Source of the DNA: Asaia bogorensis
GTDB lineage: Bacteria; Pseudomonadota; Alphaproteobacteria; Acetobacterales; Acetobacteraceae
DNA length: 7,989 bases
Assembly: GCA_945871455.1 (NCBI GenBank)
Contig: CAMBXJ010000190.1
Span: 1-7,989 of the forward strand
Direction: 5' to 3'
In this document: positions 6,232 to 7,989 of the stretch, one piece after another
Layout: the number at the start of each line of letters is the position of its first letter
Position numbering within the stretch: position 1 is the first letter of the stretch
Position numbers and translations under genes: made by a program
The notes under the pieces: generated by a model
The model's database searches: none
Told to the model about the DNA's origin: nothing
The model's input: only the letters and a program-made list of their open reading frames with translations

Positions 6232-6657
6232 CTATCCCGCCAGCAAGGCCGGATACCGAGGCCCTCTACCCTGGTCACTCACGGCCTGCCGCTTGACACA
6301 ATCCGCATCAAAAAATCCCATCAAATCACCTTCCGGACGATCACGTCCTGGGTCAGCCGCGGCCGCGGCTCGGCCGGCCTTGGTGAAATACTGCCGGTAT
6401 GTCCTACTCACGTTCTTGATCACGCCAAGGTCAAGCAACCGGCGCAGTGTGCCCGGCGCGGGTGATTCCCGCGCGGTTCCGGCACCTTGGCGAGGACGCT
6501 TTACCCTGCGGATATGGCTCTTCGCGATATGCCCGATCGTTACTCTGGCTGCTTCCGCCGCGCTCACCTGATCGCGCGGATTCGAGACGACGTCGGGATA
6601 TTCGAAATGCGAAGCCCGCTGGAATGGAGAAACCGCGTCATCCCGTCGGCGCAGCAC
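6232..6657 (-). CDS. Doubtful or decayed ORF with winged-helix-like segment
   Basis: A 141-residue frame opens with GTG at 6657 and fills most of the 630-base gap between the tRNA and the acylase gene. Only part looks like real protein: QVSAAEAARVTIGHIAKSHIRRVKR (about 30-54) and LRRLLDLGVIKNVSRTYRQY with FTKAGRAA (about 71-98). Together these read like a recognition helix and wing of a small winged-helix DNA-binding protein. The stretch between them (about 55-70) and the last 40 residues look out of register, and codon use is less GC-biased than in neighbours. No ribosome site precedes the start. A frameshifted remnant of a regulator or mobile-element gene is as likely as an active gene; an intact short protein is also possible. 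Confidence 0.3.
   Translation of the reverse strand: MLRRRDDAVSPFQRASHFEYPDVVSNPRDQVSAAEAARVTIGHIAKSHIRRVKRPRQGAGTARESPAPGTLRRLLDLGVIKNVSRTYRQYFTKAGRAAAAADPGRDRPEGDLMGFFDADCVKRQAVSDQGRGPRYPALLAG
6355..6370. repeat. Perfect 16-bp GC palindrome
   Basis: AGCCGCGGCCGCGGCT is a perfect inverted repeat made only of G and C apart from its ends. It falls in the Ala-rich part of the doubtful minus-strand frame (residues about 96-101), so a run of GCC/GCG alanine codons may explain it. Confidence 0.4.
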
Positions 6658-6781
6658 ACCGTGGGGAGTGTCCCGATTATGACCATCCGAGCGTCTCTTG
6701 CCGAGGGTAGTGAGGCCGGGGGCAACAGCCTAACGTCGATTGGGCGGGCGCCGCGGGTTCGCCGAAATTTGCCAGGAAAGT

Positions 6782-6855
6782 TGGCTGGGGGACCTGGATT
6801 CGAACCAAGGATGCCAGGGTCAGAGCCTGGAGTTTTACCGCTAAACTATCCCCCA
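6782..6855 (-). tRNA. tRNA-Gln (anticodon CTG)
   Basis: On the minus strand the sequence folds as a complete cloverleaf. The acceptor stem is TGGGGGA with TCCCCCA. The D arm is GTTTAGCGGTAAAAC. The anticodon stem is CCAGG/CCTGG around the loop CTCTGAC, so the anticodon is CTG, reading the Gln codon CAG. The T arm is CTTGG-TTCGAAT-CCAGG with one G-T pair. It ends in an encoded GCCA. The weak-looking first pair (T-A) and the CTCTGAC-type loop are typical of glutamine tRNAs. Length is 74 bases including CCA. It lies downstream of hemB in the same orientation with its own probable promoter. Confidence 0.96.
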
Positions 6856-6872
6856 TCCAAAGCGAGAGGCGC

Positions 6873-6901
6873 GAGATAGCACGCCAGCCGCCCCTTCGCA
6901 A
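6873..6901 (-). promoter_or_regulatory. Probable tRNA-Gln promoter
   Basis: Reading the minus strand, TTGCGA (6901-6896) and TATCTC (6878-6873) are separated by 17 bases, and the -10-like element ends 17 bases before the mature tRNA. Spacing and position are right, and the elements are moderate matches to a sigma-70 type promoter. Readthrough from hemB could also supply transcription. Confidence 0.4.
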
Positions 6902-6904
6902 CTT

Positions 6905-6940
6905 GGATGTCCCCTTTTGAATCCTCCACGGGGGATGTCC
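6905..6940. repeat. Short direct repeat between hemB and the tRNA
   Basis: GGATGTCC occurs at 6905-6912 and again at 6933-6940, each followed within 2 bases by a CTTT word. The copies are 28 bases apart, just upstream of the tRNA promoter and after the hemB stop. No strong terminator hairpin for hemB was found here; the best pairing is TCCCC with GGGGA across a long loop. Confidence 0.4.
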
Positions 6941-6971
6941 GCCTTTAACGGCACAGGGTAGGCCGGTCCGC

Positions 6972-7958
6972 CTAAAATCCCTGACGGGCGATATCCATCG
7001 CGAAGTAGGTCATGATCAGATCGGCCCCGGCGCGTTTGATCCCGCCCAAGGTCTCCCGCACCACGCGGTGTTCGTCGATGGCATCGGCCTGCGCGGCAAA
7101 TTTGATCATGGCGTATTCCCCACTCACCTGATACGCGGCGATCGGCAGCAGGCTCCGCTGGCGGATCTGCGACAGAACATCCAGGTATGGCAGAGCCGGT
7201 TTTACCATCAGAATATCGGCGCCTTCGGCCTCATCCAGAATCGACTCGCGCAGTGCTTCCCGCCCATTCAGCGGGTTCATCTGATATTCCTTGCGGTCGC
7301 CCTGAAGGTCGCATCCAGCCGCCGCGCGGAACGGGCCATAGAACGCGGATGCGAATTTGCTCGAATAGGCCATGATCGGCAGGTTGGAAAAGCCGGCGCC
7401 GTCCAGAGCCGATCGGATCGCCGCGACCTGCCCATCCATCATGGATGACGGCGCGATCATATCCGCCCCGGCCCGTGCCGCGACGGCCGATTGCCGACCC
7501 AGATTTTCGATCGTGTGATCGTTGTGCACATGTCCGTTATGGATCACCCCGCAATGGCCATGGTCGGTGTATTCGCAGAAGCAGGTGTCGGAGATCACCA
7601 GCAATTCCGGCGCCGCATCCTTGGCCCGCTTGATCATGCGCGACAGCAAGCCGTTCTCGTTCCAGGAATCGCTGCCGGTATCGTCCTTGTGGCGGCTGAC
7701 ACCAAAGGTCATCACCGCCTTGATCCCGGCGGCCGAAATCTCCTTGATGGCGGCAGCCAGTTTGCGCTCGGGGATACGATGGATGCCCGGCATGCTCTCC
7801 ACCGGGGCAAAATCCTCCAACTCCTCCTCGACGAAGATCGGATAGATGAGGTCGTTCAGGGAAACCGTGGTCTCCTGCATCATGTCCCGCAGCGCCGGGT
7901 TGGCGCGCAGCCGGCGCAGGCGGGTTGTTGGAAACGTCGGGGGAAATGTTGCGGCCAT
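6972..7958 (-). CDS. hemB: Porphobilinogen synthase (delta-aminolevulinic acid dehydratase)
   Basis: This cytoplasmic enzyme joins two 5-aminolevulinate molecules into porphobilinogen, an early step to haem, sirohaem and corrinoids. The whole TIM-barrel is present (328 residues from this start, normal for the family). Numbered from the upstream ATG at 7970, the Schiff-base lysines are K205 ([13 protein letters not shown]) and K257 ([12 protein letters not shown]). The metal site [14 protein letters not shown] has Cys130, Cys132 and Cys140, the zinc-type arrangement of the E. coli enzyme, not the Asp-rich magnesium type. [10 protein letters not shown] and [14 protein letters not shown] are further hallmarks. 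ATG 7958 is preferred because AGGA lies about 11 bases before it and the N-terminus then begins MAATFP; ATG 7970 has no ribosome site at a usable distance but cannot be excluded. Any promoter is at or beyond the window edge. Confidence 0.96.
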   Translation of the reverse strand: MAATFPPTFPTTRLRRLRANPALRDMMQETTVSLNDLIYPIFVEEELEDFAPVESMPGIHRIPERKLAAAIKEISAAGIKAVMTFGVSRHKDDTGSDSWNENGLLSRMIKRAKDAAPELLVISDTCFCEYTDHGHCGVIHNGHVHNDHTIENLGRQSAVAARAGADMIAPSSMMDGQVAAIRSALDGAGFSNLPIMAYSSKFASAFYGPFRAAAGCDLQGDRKEYQMNPLNGREALRESILDEAEGADILMVKPALPYLDVLSQIRQRSLLPIAAYQVSGEYAMIKFAAQADAIDEHRVVRETLGGIKRAGADLIMTYFAMDIARQGF

Positions 7959-7989
7959 GACGCCAAACATCCTATGCCAAAGGCGAGGG

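Noticed and set aside
4093..6465. A 790-codon open frame on the plus strand, antisense to the acylase gene
   Set aside because: Its product is Arg/Gly/Gln/His-rich with no domain pattern, and it mirrors the GC-biased third codon positions of the real minus-strand gene, which has clear catalytic motifs.
6677..6901. Minus-strand frame covering the tRNA
   Set aside because: It runs through the tRNA gene and has no ribosome site or domain; the tRNA cloverleaf explains the sequence.
1..7989. CRISPR array, intact insertion sequence or phage module
   Set aside because: No regularly spaced repeats, transposase motifs, terminal inverted repeats or phage structural genes were seen.

Overview
The window is GC-rich with strongly biased codon use, and its gene content fits an alphaproteobacterium, most likely an acetic acid bacterium or relative (Acetobacteraceae). 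That guess rests on the remembered look of the two small exported or accessory proteins at the left end and on overall style; no database search was possible. Most of the window is ordinary chromosomal sequence. No complete novel system is visible, but there are several local oddities.

Left block (1-2776, plus strand): the 3' end of an Ala/Gln-rich hypothetical protein; then a small exported protein with Pro/Tyr-rich tandem repeats and a four-cysteine tail; then a glycoside hydrolase family 15 enzyme whose start lies inside the end of the preceding gene. These three probably form one transcript. The hydrolase has no signal peptide, keeps the family's acidic catalytic pair, and carries a low-complexity Gly/Ala/Ser/Asp insert of about 45 residues.

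Middle block (2777-3771): about 360 bases without a clear gene, part of it strikingly AT-rich and promoter-like. It leads into a 163-residue secreted protein whose core resembles a C1q/TNF-type jelly roll and whose base composition differs from its neighbours. A set of strong stem-loops separates it from the convergent gene on its right.

Right block (3772-7989, minus strand): a penicillin-acylase-family Ntn hydrolase with no recognisable signal peptide; about 630 bases holding a doubtful or decayed reading frame with a winged-helix-like stretch and a 16-bp tandem repeat; a tRNA-Gln(CTG) with its own probable promoter; and hemB (porphobilinogen synthase) of the cysteine-containing zinc type. 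HemB (tetrapyrrole synthesis) and the tRNA are housekeeping; the acylase and glycosidase are accessory metabolic enzymes whose substrates cannot be read from the sequence. The genes do not obviously share one pathway.
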